This document shows, piece after piece, positions 16,865 to 25,229 of a stretch of 64,000 bases of DNA; within the stretch, counting starts at the first letter, position 1, and each line of letters starts with the position of its first letter. Location: the NCBI RefSeq assembly GCF_007474535.1, contig NZ_VKNW01000003.1, positions 248,001 to 312,000 of the forward strand, in the 5' to 3' direction. The stretch comes from Chryseobacterium echinoideorum (GTDB lineage: Bacteria > Bacteroidota > Bacteroidia > Flavobacteriales > Weeksellaceae). The position numbers and the translations under genes are program-made. Below the pieces are notes generated by a model. It was not told the DNA's origin and ran no database searches. It saw only the letters and a list, made by a program, of their open reading frames with translations.

Positions 16865-17626
16865 ATGAATCTTTCTGTAGCAATAATTACCTATAACGAA
16901 GAAAGGATAATAGAAAAAAATCTGCAAGCCATTCATGATTTGGCAGATGAAATCGTTATTGTCGACAGCTTTTCTACAGATAAAACAAGACAAATCTGCG
17001 AAAAATATTCAAAAGTAAAATTTATACAGAAAAAATTTGAAGGTTTCGGACAGCAGAAAAATTTTGTGCTTGACAACTGTAATGGCAACTGGATTCTATT
17101 TTTGGATGCAGATGAAATCCCTACTCAAAAACTTAAAGATTCTATTACTGAAATATCTTCTTCACAATACCATGAATACGATGTTTATCTTATTGAGTTT
17201 AACAATATTTTTCTTGGAAAAACACTGAATTATGGAGGTTGGGGAAACATTAAAAGAGAAAGACTTTTTAGAAAAGGCTATGGAAAATACTCAAAAGATA
17301 TTGTACATGAAGAATTTATCACTTCTAGCCAAAAAGGCATAATAGAAGGAAAAATCAATCACTATACATATAAAGATATACATCATCACATAGAAAAGTC
17401 TAATAAATATACTTCTATGATGGCAGAAAAAATGTTTAAAAGAGGTAAGAGAACTGATGTTTTGCAAATTCTGATTAAGCCCGTTTATCAGTTTTTAAAA
17501 TCTTACCTGTTCCAACTTGGATTTTTAGATGGTTTTGTAGGGTACTACGCAGCCAAAACCGCTTCTTTTTATACTTTTATGAAATACATGAAGCTTTATG
17601 AATATCAAAAGCTTTCAAAACAATAA
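16865..17626 (+). CDS. Family 2 glycosyltransferase (WaaE/KdtX-like)
   Basis: This is an inverting GT-A glycosyltransferase of 253 aa. It starts MNLSVAIITYNEERIIEKNL, with the nucleotide-binding VDSFSTDKT segment and the DxD-like LFLDADEIP motif near residue 85. The GFGQQKNF stretch and the acceptor region NYGGWGNIKRERLFRK resemble the WaaE/LpcC group, which adds sugars to the LPS inner core. It has no membrane segments apart from a weakly hydrophobic C-terminus. It opens the polysaccharide cluster, which then turns to the minus strand. Family firm; acceptor inferred. Confidence 0.87.
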   Translation: MNLSVAIITYNEERIIEKNLQAIHDLADEIVIVDSFSTDKTRQICEKYSKVKFIQKKFEGFGQQKNFVLDNCNGNWILFLDADEIPTQKLKDSITEISSSQYHEYDVYLIEFNNIFLGKTLNYGGWGNIKRERLFRKGYGKYSKDIVHEEFITSSQKGIIEGKINHYTYKDIHHHIEKSNKYTSMMAEKMFKRGKRTDVLQILIKPVYQFLKSYLFQLGFLDGFVGYYAAKTASFYTFMKYMKLYEYQKLSKQ

Positions 17627-17640
17627 TACGTTTGAATCTC

Positions 17641-18720
17641 CTACTCAATTATATCATCGTAAAGTTTTTCATAAGAATCTGCCATTGCTTTATAGCTAAA
17701 CCCCAAAGCTCTTTCTTTTAATTTAATTTTAAAATATTTTTTATCGGAATTAAATTTTTGAATCCCGGTGTTATAGACTTTCTGCATCGTTTCGGGAGAA
17801 AAATCATTAAAATAAAAAGCCAGATCTCCGCCAATTTCAGGAAGGCTCGTCAGATTACTCAGAAATACCGGCTTGCCGAAAAACATTGCTTCTACAGGTG
17901 GGATTCCAAAACCTTCTGCTAATGAAGGGTGACAATAAGATTCACAATTCTGCAAAAGATAATATTTCTCTTCATTATCCAAATTTTCCAAAATATGAAC
18001 CCTGTTTTCCAGATGCAAATCTTTTATTTTCTTTAAAAATCTCTCTTTGTAATCTGATTTTGCAGAAGATGTGACCAAAACAAGATCACGATCATTAGTC
18101 GAAATTAAATCCAGCAAAACTTCCTGATTCTTTTTAGGAAAAAGTACCCCGATGTTTAAAATATATTTTTTGCTGATGAAACTATATTGATGCCGGGAAC
18201 GAAAGTCTTCCGTTTCAGGAAAAGTCAGTCCGTTATAAATTACCTGAAATTTCACCTCATCCTTTATCTTAAACAAATGTTTATTTTTCAAAAAATCATT
18301 CATCACAAACTCCGAAATGAAGACAATTGCATCTGCATTACCAATGTTTTTCTGAACCTTCCTGATAGATTTTCTGATTTTCTTTTCTGAGCTGCTATCA
18401 TGAAGAAAATTCAAATCATGAAGGGTAACGATTTTTTTCTGCTTTTTAGTAATTGAATGAAAATAATCTGAAAGCTGATGCGTTACATGAATAAGAGAAA
18501 ACTGAGCTGTATTTACCGGAAAAAATTTATGCCAAAAATGCCAGTCTATAGTATTGAAAAATTTCTCAGTAGAAGGAATATTATGCTGGGGACCAAAAAA
18601 AGTATAATCAAAACGGCACGGTTTTTTGTCTAATCCCTTTATAAGTGCAATGCAGACATTAGCAATACCCGAACGAGGATATTTTAATCTTTCAACATCT
18701 ATTAAAATATTTTTTTTCAC
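17641..18720 (-). CDS. Family 4 glycosyltransferase (GT-B)
   Basis: This GT4 enzyme has an N-terminal acceptor Rossmann domain, a central VTLHDLNFLHD segment and the donor-binding C-terminal domain. The latter contains ILNIGVLFPKKNQEVLL and the EX7E-type motif EGFGIPPVEAMFFGKPV. The chosen start is GTG at 18720 (then KKNILIDVERLK), giving 359 aa. The longer in-frame TTG at 18741 is the end of a TATTTTTG promoter box and cannot be translated from that promoter. It converges with the WaaE-like gene (14-bp gap) and diverges from the next gene. Donor and acceptor are unknown. Confidence 0.85.
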   Translation of the reverse strand: MKKNILIDVERLKYPRSGIANVCIALIKGLDKKPCRFDYTFFGPQHNIPSTEKFFNTIDWHFWHKFFPVNTAQFSLIHVTHQLSDYFHSITKKQKKIVTLHDLNFLHDSSSEKKIRKSIRKVQKNIGNADAIVFISEFVMNDFLKNKHLFKIKDEVKFQVIYNGLTFPETEDFRSRHQYSFISKKYILNIGVLFPKKNQEVLLDLISTNDRDLVLVTSSAKSDYKERFLKKIKDLHLENRVHILENLDNEEKYYLLQNCESYCHPSLAEGFGIPPVEAMFFGKPVFLSNLTSLPEIGGDLAFYFNDFSPETMQKVYNTGIQKFNSDKKYFKIKLKERALGFSYKAMADSYEKLYDDIIE

Positions 18721-18738
18721 TAAAAAATGGCTATTTGT

Positions 18739-18776
18739 CAAAAATAGAAATTTAATCTTTAAAATCTTTACTTTTG
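18739..18776. promoter_or_regulatory. Divergent -7 boxes between two glycosyltransferase genes
   Basis: The minus-strand TATTTTTG (18746 to 18739) faces the GT4 gene. The plus-strand TACTTTTG (18769-18776) ends only 4 bp before the ATG at 18781, so that transcript would be leaderless or nearly so. No -33 match on either side. Confidence 0.42.
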
Positions 18777-18780
18777 CTAT

Positions 18781-19752
18781 ATGAAAATTTGTTTAATAAG
18801 TTTTGATTTTTGGCATTATGATGAGCATATCGTCAGAATACTAAAAGAAAAAGGTATAGACGCTCATCACATCAATATCGGAGCCTTCACTCATAAAGAT
18901 TTCGGAGCAAGAGTAAAAAATACGATGAGCAAGGTTTTTACAGGTAAAAATCCAAAACATGAAAAAAGACAGAATTTCATTATAGAATCTTTGAAAAAAA
19001 TAGGCAAGCAGGATCAGATTCTGGTGATTAATCCTGAAGCTATTGAAGAACGTGTACATAACGTAATCAGAGAATATACCGTAAAAAATATTGCTTACCT
19101 TTATGACAGTATGTCAAGAAATCCTGCAGAACACATTCTGCATTTCTTTGACGAAATTTATTCTTTTGATGATAAAGATGTAAAACAGTTTGGATTTAAA
19201 AAAATCACCAACTATAATTATCTGAGCCATTTACGTGCAGAAGATCAGAATCCTCAACTGGATTTATTTTATATTACTTCGTATGACAAACTGCGACTGG
19301 AAAAGCTTGATCTGCTGATAAAAAAACTGGAGCCGCTTCAGATTTCATTTAAGACTATTATTGCCGGTAAGAAAGGGTGGAAAAATCACTTCAGTCAGGC
19401 TATTAACCAAAATAATATTGATATTCTAAAGTTCAGAAGAACCAATATTCCTCAGAAATCATTACCAAAGCTCTACAGCAATTCTAAAGTAATTTTGGAT
19501 TTGCAGCGTGAAAACCAGAGCGGACTGAGCTTCCGGATATTTGAAGCAATGGCTTTAGAGAAAAAAATTATTGCCGACAACGAGAATATTAAAAATTACG
19601 ATTTTTATAATCCTAATAATATTTTAATACTCAACAAAGATTTCAGCAATATTGATAAAAGTTTTTTTGAAACCGATTATGAAAAACTTCCGGATGAAAT
19701 TTATTACAAATACACATTGGATCATTGGGTAAACACTGTTTTCAGTTTATAA
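18781..19752 (+). CDS. Putative GT-B glycosyltransferase (CgeB-like C-terminus)
   Basis: The 323-aa protein has a GT-B type layout: an N-terminal Rossmann-like half (MKICLISFDFWHYDEHIVR; LVINPEAIEERV) and a C-terminal half. The latter contains LYSNSKVILDLQRENQSGLS and RIFEAMALEKKIIADN, the donor-site pattern of the Glyco_trans_1_2/CgeB group. The usual GT4 EX7E is reduced to a single clear Glu (FEAMALEKK). A segment near residue 110 (AYLYDSMSRNPAEHILHFFDEIYSFD, quoted in parts: AYLYDSMSRN, FFDEIYSFD) is typical of these capsule or LPS enzymes. Located in the polysaccharide cluster. Activity is inferred. Confidence 0.7.
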   Translation: MKICLISFDFWHYDEHIVRILKEKGIDAHHINIGAFTHKDFGARVKNTMSKVFTGKNPKHEKRQNFIIESLKKIGKQDQILVINPEAIEERVHNVIREYTVKNIAYLYDSMSRNPAEHILHFFDEIYSFDDKDVKQFGFKKITNYNYLSHLRAEDQNPQLDLFYITSYDKLRLEKLDLLIKKLEPLQISFKTIIAGKKGWKNHFSQAINQNNIDILKFRRTNIPQKSLPKLYSNSKVILDLQRENQSGLSFRIFEAMALEKKIIADNENIKNYDFYNPNNILILNKDFSNIDKSFFETDYEKLPDEIYYKYTLDHWVNTVFSL

Positions 19753-19812
19753 AATCACCATGACTGCCCAACGTTGGCAATGATGACCTTTAAAAACAAT
19801 AAAAAGCTACAG

Positions 19813-21003
19813 ATGAAAGAAGTCAGGCATGTATTGATTGTCACAAAAGAATTTCAGTCAGAATTTCAATCGAATAGCGGAGGAACGGGTGTTTTCTACC
19901 AAAACCTTGCCGAAAGTCTTATTAAAAAAGGAATAAAGGTTTCTGTATTTGGTTCATCTAAAAAGGCTTTTGAACAAAAAGATGAAAACTTCTCACTACT
20001 TTTTGTAAAAGATTATTTTAAGAAAAATAAACTGGCAGAACTTCTACGGTCTGTTACCGGAAAAATTTCTTTTTTGCAGAATTTACATTACAAAATCTAT
20101 GATTGGGAAATAGAATATTTACAAAAAGAACTCACAAAGTTCATCAAAAATAAAGAAATTGATGTAATCGAAACTCATGACTGGGAAGGAATGAGTCGGG
20201 TAACAGAAAATTTAAAAATTCCTTATATCATTCGCTGTCACGGTTCTTGGTCGGTTTTACACAAATTTTTCGGATATGGTGCTTCAAAAGGCAAAATTTA
20301 CAATGAGAAAAAGGCTTTTGAAAAAGCGGATTACATCATTACGATTTCTGAAAGCAATGAAAAGATAGTAAAACAGATTTTTGGAGACAAAAATTATCAT
20401 CTTATTTACAATGGAATTGATACGGAATTTTTTAAACCTCAGCAAAATATTCCTACCAAGCCAAAATCTATATTTTATATTGGAAATATTTCTGCGGAAA
20501 AGGGTGCAAAAACAGCACTGGATGCTTTTATAAAAATTAATCAGAGCCTACCTTCATCTACCCTGCATTTTATTGGAAGAGAAACTGAGATTGCTGAAAA
20601 GCTGAAAGAAAAAATCAAACAAAATCATCTTCAGGATAAAGTTATTTTTTACGGAAGAAAAGATAAAAATGAAGTCATAAAGCTGCTTTCGGAAGCTGAA
20701 GCGGTAATATTTCCATCTAAGGGCGAAACTTTTGGTTTAGCCCTTACCGAAGCAATGGCTTTGGAAAAACCTGTAGTGTGTTCTAACATCGAAGTTTTCA
20801 AAGAAATTGTAGACGATGGTAAAAATGGACTAATCGCCAACTCAGAAGATGATTTTGCAGCAAAAATCCTTACAATATTTTCTGATGAACCTTTTGCCCT
20901 TCATCTTTCTCAAAACGCAAGAAAGACAATCGTTGAAAAATTTTCTTTGAAGAAAATGATTGAGGAAACAATGAGCTATTATACAGAGGTTATCAATAAA
21001 TGA
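19813..21003 (+). CDS. Family 4 glycosyltransferase
   Basis: This GT4 protein has a GGTGVFYQNLAESLIKKG acceptor-domain motif near its N-terminus, IETHDWEGMSR, and HLIYNGIDTEFFKP. The donor domain contains IFYIGNISAEKGAKTAL, EAVIFPSKGETFGLALTEAMA and LEKPVVCSNI; the EX7E glutamates lie in the GETFGLALTEA stretch. The chosen start is the ATG at 19813 (MKEVRHVLIVTKEF), which puts the first beta strand at the N-terminus; ATGs at 19780 and 19783 would add 10 or 11 residues. It follows the CgeB-like gene by 60 bp and converges with the minus-strand glycosyltransferase group. Confidence 0.87.
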   Translation: MKEVRHVLIVTKEFQSEFQSNSGGTGVFYQNLAESLIKKGIKVSVFGSSKKAFEQKDENFSLLFVKDYFKKNKLAELLRSVTGKISFLQNLHYKIYDWEIEYLQKELTKFIKNKEIDVIETHDWEGMSRVTENLKIPYIIRCHGSWSVLHKFFGYGASKGKIYNEKKAFEKADYIITISESNEKIVKQIFGDKNYHLIYNGIDTEFFKPQQNIPTKPKSIFYIGNISAEKGAKTALDAFIKINQSLPSSTLHFIGRETEIAEKLKEKIKQNHLQDKVIFYGRKDKNEVIKLLSEAEAVIFPSKGETFGLALTEAMALEKPVVCSNIEVFKEIVDDGKNGLIANSEDDFAAKILTIFSDEPFALHLSQNARKTIVEKFSLKKMIEETMSYYTEVINK

Positions 21004-21011
21004 TGTGGTTT

Positions 21012-21857
21012 TCATTGAATTTTCCGAAATGCTTCCGATTGTTTCTGTGAAGAAAAGATATTTAATATATTGAGAAATCCTTTCAGTAATTTCCACAAAA
21101 AAGAATGATTCTTACTGATATATTGAATCTGCTGCATTCTTTTTGAACCAGCAAATTTAATCAGTTCAATTTCTTCTTTCAAATTAGGAAAAAGGCTTTC
21201 ATATACCCACTGCTTTTCCTGTTGAATAAGATGCTCATTCTCGGGATTACTGGAAAGACCTGAATTATCAAAGTCACTTATTACTTCATCAATGTGCATA
21301 TATTTTGCCTGATAGATCACAGAAGCTTTTAAAAAAAATTCCCAGTCTGAAACAACTTTTAAATTTTCATTATAAAAACCTGTTTTTTCGAAGAGATTTC
21401 TCTTGATAAAAGTAGATGGATGTGGTAAAAAAGAATGAAGAAAATAAGCCAGATTAATTTTTTGGGGCGGCGTAAAAATTGTTTGAGGAGTGTCGTTTAA
21501 ACTGTAAATTAAATTTCCCGAAATAAGATCTGCATTTCTCAGAAAAGGAAGAATTTTTTCGATAACATTTCCATCTGCAAGTTGGTCTCCACTGTTCAGA
21601 AACAAGAGATATTCTCCGCTTGACATTTTGATCCCTTTATTCATCGCATTGTAAACGCCAGAATCAGGTTCACTTATCCAATTATGTATGTATAAATTAT
21701 TTTTAGCAATTAATTCTTTGCTGCTGTCGCTGCTCTTTCCATCAACAACGATATATTCAAAATCTTTAGAACTCTGATTGATAACGCTTTGCAAAGTTTT
21801 TTCTAAACCTTCTGCATTATTGTAATTGATCGTAATGATGGAAAGCTTGTAAGTCAA
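21012..21857 (-). CDS. Family 2 glycosyltransferase, tandem paralogue 2
   Basis: This 281-aa GT-A enzyme has LSIITINYNNAEGLEKTL at the start, EYIVVDGKSSDSS for nucleotide binding, SGVYNAMNKGI and the metal-site region LFLNSGD (replacing a DxD). The same unusual NSGD and GVYNAMNKGI motifs occur in the neighbouring gene at 21906-22745, with shared HPSTFI/HQAAFI and SDWEFF/ADWEFF segments, so the two are tandem duplicates. The C-terminus is basic and hydrophobic and may touch the membrane. It is the last gene of the minus-strand run from 25107. Confidence 0.87.
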   Translation of the reverse strand: MTYKLSIITINYNNAEGLEKTLQSVINQSSKDFEYIVVDGKSSDSSKELIAKNNLYIHNWISEPDSGVYNAMNKGIKMSSGEYLLFLNSGDQLADGNVIEKILPFLRNADLISGNLIYSLNDTPQTIFTPPQKINLAYFLHSFLPHPSTFIKRNLFEKTGFYNENLKVVSDWEFFLKASVIYQAKYMHIDEVISDFDNSGLSSNPENEHLIQQEKQWVYESLFPNLKEEIELIKFAGSKRMQQIQYISKNHSFLWKLLKGFLNILNIFSSQKQSEAFRKIQ

Positions 21858-21905
21858 TTTTTGTTATTTATTAATTGTATTAAAGAATATTATTTTAGCT
21901 AAAAA

Positions 21906-22745
21906 TCATTCTTTTTTCATCTTAAATTTGGGTACAAACAGCAACACAAGGCTGATCATCCATTTCAGTATTCTCCAGGCAGCAGGAAATTTTTTGATAT
22001 GAAGTACATGCTGAATTCTTCTTGCCCTAGCTTCATGACTTAACGCCAAATCTTCAAGAAACGCACCAAAATACTGATTCAATGTGATCTCTCTTTCAGT
22101 GTGATAAAGGGTTAAATTTTCAGGTTTTGCAGAAATTCCTGAATAATCATAATAGCAGATTTTTTGTTCTAAGTGTTTATAGCTCACATTGTGCAGGCAT
22201 ATAAGAATAATAAAAAACTCCCAGTCTGCACAGATTTTAAAATCTTCTCTGTAATAAAAATACTCATCAAAAAGTTTACGTCTGATGAATGCAGCCTGAT
22301 GATTGATTCCTCCATAATAAAAGAAACTAAACGTTAGCTTTTTTGGTGGAATTTCTTCTCTTCGATAGCCTTCATCATTAAAGTATATTGAGTTTCCATA
22401 GAAAATACCTACATCAGAGTTAAGCTCATGCTGCACATTTTCCAAAACCTGTGCATCATAGAAAAAATCACCGCTGTTCATAAAGATGATGTAATCTCCT
22501 GAAGCTTTACGAATGCCTTTATTCATGGCGTTATAAACTCCCGAATCTTTTTCGCTGATCCAATAATTCACCTGAGAATTCTCTTCAATAATCTCCTTAC
22601 TTCCATCTGTACTTCCGCCGTCAATAACAATATATTCAAAATTTGACCATGTCTGGCTTTTGACAGATTCAAAAGTTTTGATCAACCCTTCCTTATTGTT
22701 GAAATTGATTGTAATTATGGTTAACTTTATGCTCATTGATTGCAT
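21906..22745 (-). CDS. Family 2 glycosyltransferase, tandem paralogue 1
   Basis: This 279-aa GT2 enzyme has LTIITINFNNKEGLIKTF, EYIVIDGGSTDGSKE, SGVYNAMNKGIRKASGDY and IFMNSGDFF, matching its neighbour at 21012-21857. The C-terminal helix region (RILKWMISLVLLFVPKFK) is hydrophobic with a basic tail, which suggests peripheral membrane binding. It starts 7 bp after the stop of the GT4 gene at 22753; an internal ATG at 22736 (MSIKLTIITIN) is an equally good start. Duplication followed by divergence suggests that two related sugars are added in sequence. Confidence 0.87.
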   Translation of the reverse strand: MQSMSIKLTIITINFNNKEGLIKTFESVKSQTWSNFEYIVIDGGSTDGSKEIIEENSQVNYWISEKDSGVYNAMNKGIRKASGDYIIFMNSGDFFYDAQVLENVQHELNSDVGIFYGNSIYFNDEGYRREEIPPKKLTFSFFYYGGINHQAAFIRRKLFDEYFYYREDFKICADWEFFIILICLHNVSYKHLEQKICYYDYSGISAKPENLTLYHTEREITLNQYFGAFLEDLALSHEARARRIQHVLHIKKFPAAWRILKWMISLVLLFVPKFKMKKE

Positions 22746-22752
22746 TATTAAA

Positions 22753-23877
22753 TTATTGTTTTACAGCATCAGAATACACCTTCAAACATTGTTCTGCAGC
22801 ATCTTTCCAATCAAATTTCTTTACATGATCCAATCCTTTTTGGGCATACTGCTTTCTAAGGTTTTCATCAGAAAGAAGCATTTCTATTTTTGTGCGCAAA
22901 TCTTCTTCAGAATCAGAATCAAAATAAATTCCGGCATCTCCTGCAACTTCGGGAAAAGAACCGTCCTTTGTTAAAACAATCGGACATCCGCATGCCATAG
23001 ATTCAAGAACGGGAATTCCAAAGCCTTCGTACAGTGAAGGAAAAACAAAACATTTGGCTTTCTGATAGAATTTCCCCAATTCTTTTTCATCAAATTTTCT
23101 CTGTAAAACCTGTTTTTCAACGCCAAGTTCTTTTAAAAGCTCAACTTCATTTTCCTCAAATTTTCCTCCACCTGCTGCAATAATCTTTAAATCCTGATTC
23201 TTTTTTAGCAAGGGAACTGTCGCTCTTAGAAAAAACTGGAAATTTTTATAGTTTGCGCGCGATCCAACAAATAAAATATAATTTTCAGGTAAATTAATCT
23301 TTACATCTGCGTGCACTTTTATAGAACTTCCGTGATGCACCACTTCTATTTTTGCCGGATCAATATGAGGATATATTTTGGTAATATCTTTTTTGGTATT
23401 GTGTGAAACTGCAATAATTTTGGCTGCTTTTTCCATCAATAATAATTTACGTTCCACAACTTTAAAATGATCATCAACAAAATATTCAGGCAAGATTTCG
23501 TGGATCATATCATAAACAGTAAGAACAAATGGTTTGTCACCGATTTTATCTAAAAAATAAGGATTGTAATAAGTCGGCACAAATACATCATAATTCTTAT
23601 TTTCAAAAGCCTGATTGAGTAATTTTTCAGATTTTTTTCGTCTTAATGTTCTGGTACTTATTTTAAAAAAAGCTAACACTCTGTAGAGAAGATCAAGACT
23701 TTTATTCTTTACCATCAAATCAGTTTCCGTTATATATGCATTATCAGAACTGTAAATAGGCAGAATTACCTCAACGTCATTCTTTTTTGACAACACTGAA
23801 AAAACTTCCGTATAATATCGGGATATTCCGCCGTAAGTTTGCTGATCAAAGATCTGTGGATCTAATAATATTTTCAT
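22753..23877 (-). CDS. Family 4 glycosyltransferase (mannosyltransferase-like)
   Basis: This 374-aa GT4 enzyme starts MKILLDPQIFDQQTYGGISR, where the GGISRY motif marks the acceptor domain. It continues with FVLTVYDMIHEILPEYF, KIIAVSHNTKKDI and VVHHGSSI. The donor domain contains YILFVGSRANYKNFQFFL and VFPSLYEGFGIPVLESMACG (EX7E in EGFGIPVLE). This layout is close to known O-antigen mannosyltransferases, but the donor sugar is not proven. It lies between the methyltransferase and the tandem GT2 genes in one minus-strand unit. Confidence 0.87.
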   Translation of the reverse strand: MKILLDPQIFDQQTYGGISRYYTEVFSVLSKKNDVEVILPIYSSDNAYITETDLMVKNKSLDLLYRVLAFFKISTRTLRRKKSEKLLNQAFENKNYDVFVPTYYNPYFLDKIGDKPFVLTVYDMIHEILPEYFVDDHFKVVERKLLLMEKAAKIIAVSHNTKKDITKIYPHIDPAKIEVVHHGSSIKVHADVKINLPENYILFVGSRANYKNFQFFLRATVPLLKKNQDLKIIAAGGGKFEENEVELLKELGVEKQVLQRKFDEKELGKFYQKAKCFVFPSLYEGFGIPVLESMACGCPIVLTKDGSFPEVAGDAGIYFDSDSEEDLRTKIEMLLSDENLRKQYAQKGLDHVKKFDWKDAAEQCLKVYSDAVKQ

Positions 23878-23919
23878 TAAATATCAATTGGATTTGACTG
23901 GTTTTTATATACCCAGAAA

Positions 23920-24744
23920 TTATTTCTGAATATAAGCGTTTTTGTTTTCCAGAATTTTCTGAATTTTAGCATAATCTTTTTCTAAAAGTCCTTCCCTTGT
24001 AATCCTGAAATTAACCCTTCTCTTTTTCAATCCGAAAAAACTCCTGTACTTTGTAATACCATAAAACGCAAAATTTATCTGCTTCTGAGAAAATTTTTCT
24101 TTAGAAAAAATATGGTAATTTTTGTATCTGTAATAATTTTTGTTGAATTTTTCTGCAATAATCTTTAATGATTTCTCAGTGTAAAAAGCAATATGCTGCC
24201 CCGTTTCATTGGCTATATAGACCCAATCTTCAACAGATTGTGACTGTGGAACTATATCCGTAGAAAAAATAAGGTTGTCAGAATACTCAAAAATTTCTTC
24301 AATTTGCTTTAAAGGATTTTCAAGATGTTCAAAAACTTCAAATGCAGTAACAACATCAAATTGTCTCAACTCCGTATCTGTAATGTCAAAATGTTTCGAG
24401 AAAATATTTTCACAATACAAATCCTGTCTGTAAAATTCATAACCTAAATCTCTCATCAGACGTACAAATATACCATAACCACCTGCAAAATCTAAATATT
24501 TCTGAGATTTTGGGAAAAATGTATCTATATATTTTGGTATCGCTTCAGCTAATTCATTATTTCTTTTTAGTATCCCAATATCTAAAGAAGTAATTGCATT
24601 ACTATATGCTTCTTCCAACCAAAAAGGATGATCGGTTTGTATAAATCCGCAATTTTGACATTGATGATAATCTACTTTATATTTAAGCAGTATCATTTTA
24701 GAAAAAATAGTTTCAGTGGCTGAAGAGCATATTTTACAGTTCAT
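23920..24744 (-). CDS. Class I SAM-dependent methyltransferase with zinc-ribbon-like N-terminus
   Basis: The 274-aa protein begins with a CxxC pair (MNCKICSS) and a second one (HQCQNCGF), a zinc-ribbon-like cap found in sugar C-methyltransferases and related enzymes. It continues with a Rossmann methyltransferase: LDFAGGYGIFVRLM (motif I, near residue 80), DVVTAFEVFEHLENP (motif IV) and a later LIFSTDIVPQ strand. The substrate is probably a glycan or a nucleotide sugar, judged by its position between a cupin and glycosyltransferases. No key residue is missing. Confidence 0.8.
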   Translation of the reverse strand: MNCKICSSATETIFSKMILLKYKVDYHQCQNCGFIQTDHPFWLEEAYSNAITSLDIGILKRNNELAEAIPKYIDTFFPKSQKYLDFAGGYGIFVRLMRDLGYEFYRQDLYCENIFSKHFDITDTELRQFDVVTAFEVFEHLENPLKQIEEIFEYSDNLIFSTDIVPQSQSVEDWVYIANETGQHIAFYTEKSLKIIAEKFNKNYYRYKNYHIFSKEKFSQKQINFAFYGITKYRSFFGLKKRRVNFRITREGLLEKDYAKIQKILENKNAYIQK

Positions 24745-24762
24745 TTATACTATATTATCAGA

Positions 24763-25107
24763 TTATTGTCGATCATAATCATCCTCCAATCTCACAATAT
24801 CGTCTTCACCGAAATAGGTTCCTGTCTGAACCTCAATAAAAACAACCGACTTCTGAGAAAGATTCATCATTCTGTGTCTGGCTCCCAAAGGAATGAAAAT
24901 ACTTTCTCCATATTTTAAATGGATTTCTTTATCATCCAGAACCACAGTAGCATCTCCTTCTACGATTGTCCATTGTTCCTGTCTTTTATAGTGGTACTGA
25001 TAAGACAGTTTCTGTCCCGGATTTACCTCAATTCTTTTCAGTTTATAGTTGGGCTCGTCTGCCAAAACATAATATTTCCCCCAAGGTCTTTCGCCTATTT
25101 CTAGCAT
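24763..25107 (-). CDS. Cupin protein, mannose-6-phosphate isomerase type II domain
   Basis: This single-domain cupin of 114 aa has RPWGKYYVL at the start, followed by the metal-binding pattern LSYQYHYKRQEQWTIVEG and FIPLGARHRMMNL. It equals the C-terminal isomerase domain of two-domain mannose-1-phosphate guanylyltransferases (ManC/AlgA), but without the guanylyltransferase half. One metal-ligand His of the usual HxH pair is present as HYKRQE, where the family often has HHHR. It is the first gene of the minus-strand run and could supply mannose phosphate, or act as an isomerase for another sugar in the cluster. Confidence 0.8.
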   Translation of the reverse strand: MLEIGERPWGKYYVLADEPNYKLKRIEVNPGQKLSYQYHYKRQEQWTIVEGDATVVLDDKEIHLKYGESIFIPLGARHRMMNLSQKSVVFIEVQTGTYFGEDDIVRLEDDYDRQ

Positions 25108-25202
25108 AATCTGTGAATTCTAAATTTTTACAAATGTAGATAATAAGATTAAAAATCCAAATCTCAATTCGGTTAAAGCTTATCAAAAACATTTAATTTA
25201 AG

Positions 25203-25210
25203 TAAATTTG
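25203..25210 (+). promoter_or_regulatory. -7 box of gltX
   Basis: TAAATTTG, 19 bp before the gltX ATG; no -33 match. Confidence 0.4.
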
Positions 25211-25229
25211 TAAAAAATTTTTATTTAAA

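Noticed and set aside
16865..25107. Mobile element or insertion sequence in the glycosyltransferase cluster
   Set aside because: No transposase, no terminal inverted repeats and no target duplications were seen.
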